DNA of 56,075 nucleotides, from contig NPFB01000139.1 in assembly GCA_014084085.1 (NCBI GenBank), positions 1-56,075 on the forward strand. The letters are read 5' to 3'. Positions 56,023 to 56,075 of this stretch are shown here, piece by piece; the stretch's first letter is position 1, and every line of letters begins with the position of its first letter. The translations under genes were made by a program, and so were the position numbers. The DNA is from Hondaea fermentalgiana (Eukaryota; Sar; Bigyra; Thraustochytrida; Thraustochytriidae). Under the pieces are notes generated by a model. The model saw nothing but the letters and a program-made list of their open reading frames with translations. It did not search any database and was not told the DNA's origin.

Positions 56023-56075
<53 letters not shown>
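55977..56075. repeat. TGCG and (GCTT)n microsatellites at the window end
   Basis: TGCGTGCG repeats (55977-55996) followed by about 16 GCTT units (56011-56075) running to the end of the window, 90-150 bp upstream of the Fe-ADH ATG. The repeat continues beyond what is given. Confidence 0.9.

Overview
This is a nuclear segment from a GC-rich, intron-poor eukaryote. U2AF35 splicing factor, alpha-tubulin, CK2 beta, a GANP/SAC3 mRNA-export scaffold, a multi-domain myosin and several proteins with mitochondrial presequences exclude a prokaryote. Nearly every gene is one uninterrupted frame; the only intron I can prove interrupts alpha-tubulin after codon 10. Unspliced multi-kilobase genes, 0.3-3 kb spacers full of simple repeats and the gene repertoire fit a thraustochytrid-like stramenopile (Labyrinthulomycetes). 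That placement is an inference, not a database result. A run of exactly 100 N (24443-24542) marks an unresolved assembly gap inside a tetranucleotide repeat.

Left part (1-16 kb): a voltage-gated K+ channel with an N-terminal EF-hand (+), a 1738-residue myosin with IQ, ankyrin, PH and C-terminal beta-rich regions (+), and a 2204-residue FG-repeat/RRM/SAC3/coiled-coil protein with GANP architecture (-). Middle part (16-38 kb): a GARP/Myb-type transcription factor with a histidine-rich tail (+), a secreted metzincin protease (-), an SLC35A-type nucleotide-sugar transporter (-) head-to-head with a PhoD-like phosphatase (+), an unrecognised organelle-type protein (-) head-to-head with U2AF35 (+), alpha-tubulin (-), CK2 beta (+) and a secreted EGF-repeat protein (+).

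Right part (38.8-56 kb): a metabolic-looking neighbourhood. It has one decayed and three intact P450 genes in the same orientation, all three intact ones with mitochondrial-type presequences and an I-helix glycine where P450s usually carry an acid. A PIN/auxin-efflux-type carrier, an unknown 1111-residue coiled-coil protein, an alpha/beta epoxide hydrolase and an iron-dependent alcohol dehydrogenase with a probable mitochondrial presequence are interleaved. Read together, these genes could oxygenate a lipophilic substrate, hydrolyse or oxidise the product and export it. The sequence supports the enzymes; the pathway is inference.

The most unusual non-coding signal is a seven-copy array of a GCAAGTG core repeated about every 22 bp (34661-34851) between alpha-tubulin and CK2 beta. 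A near-identical copy with similar spacing lies in front of the GARP factor (about 18186-18252).
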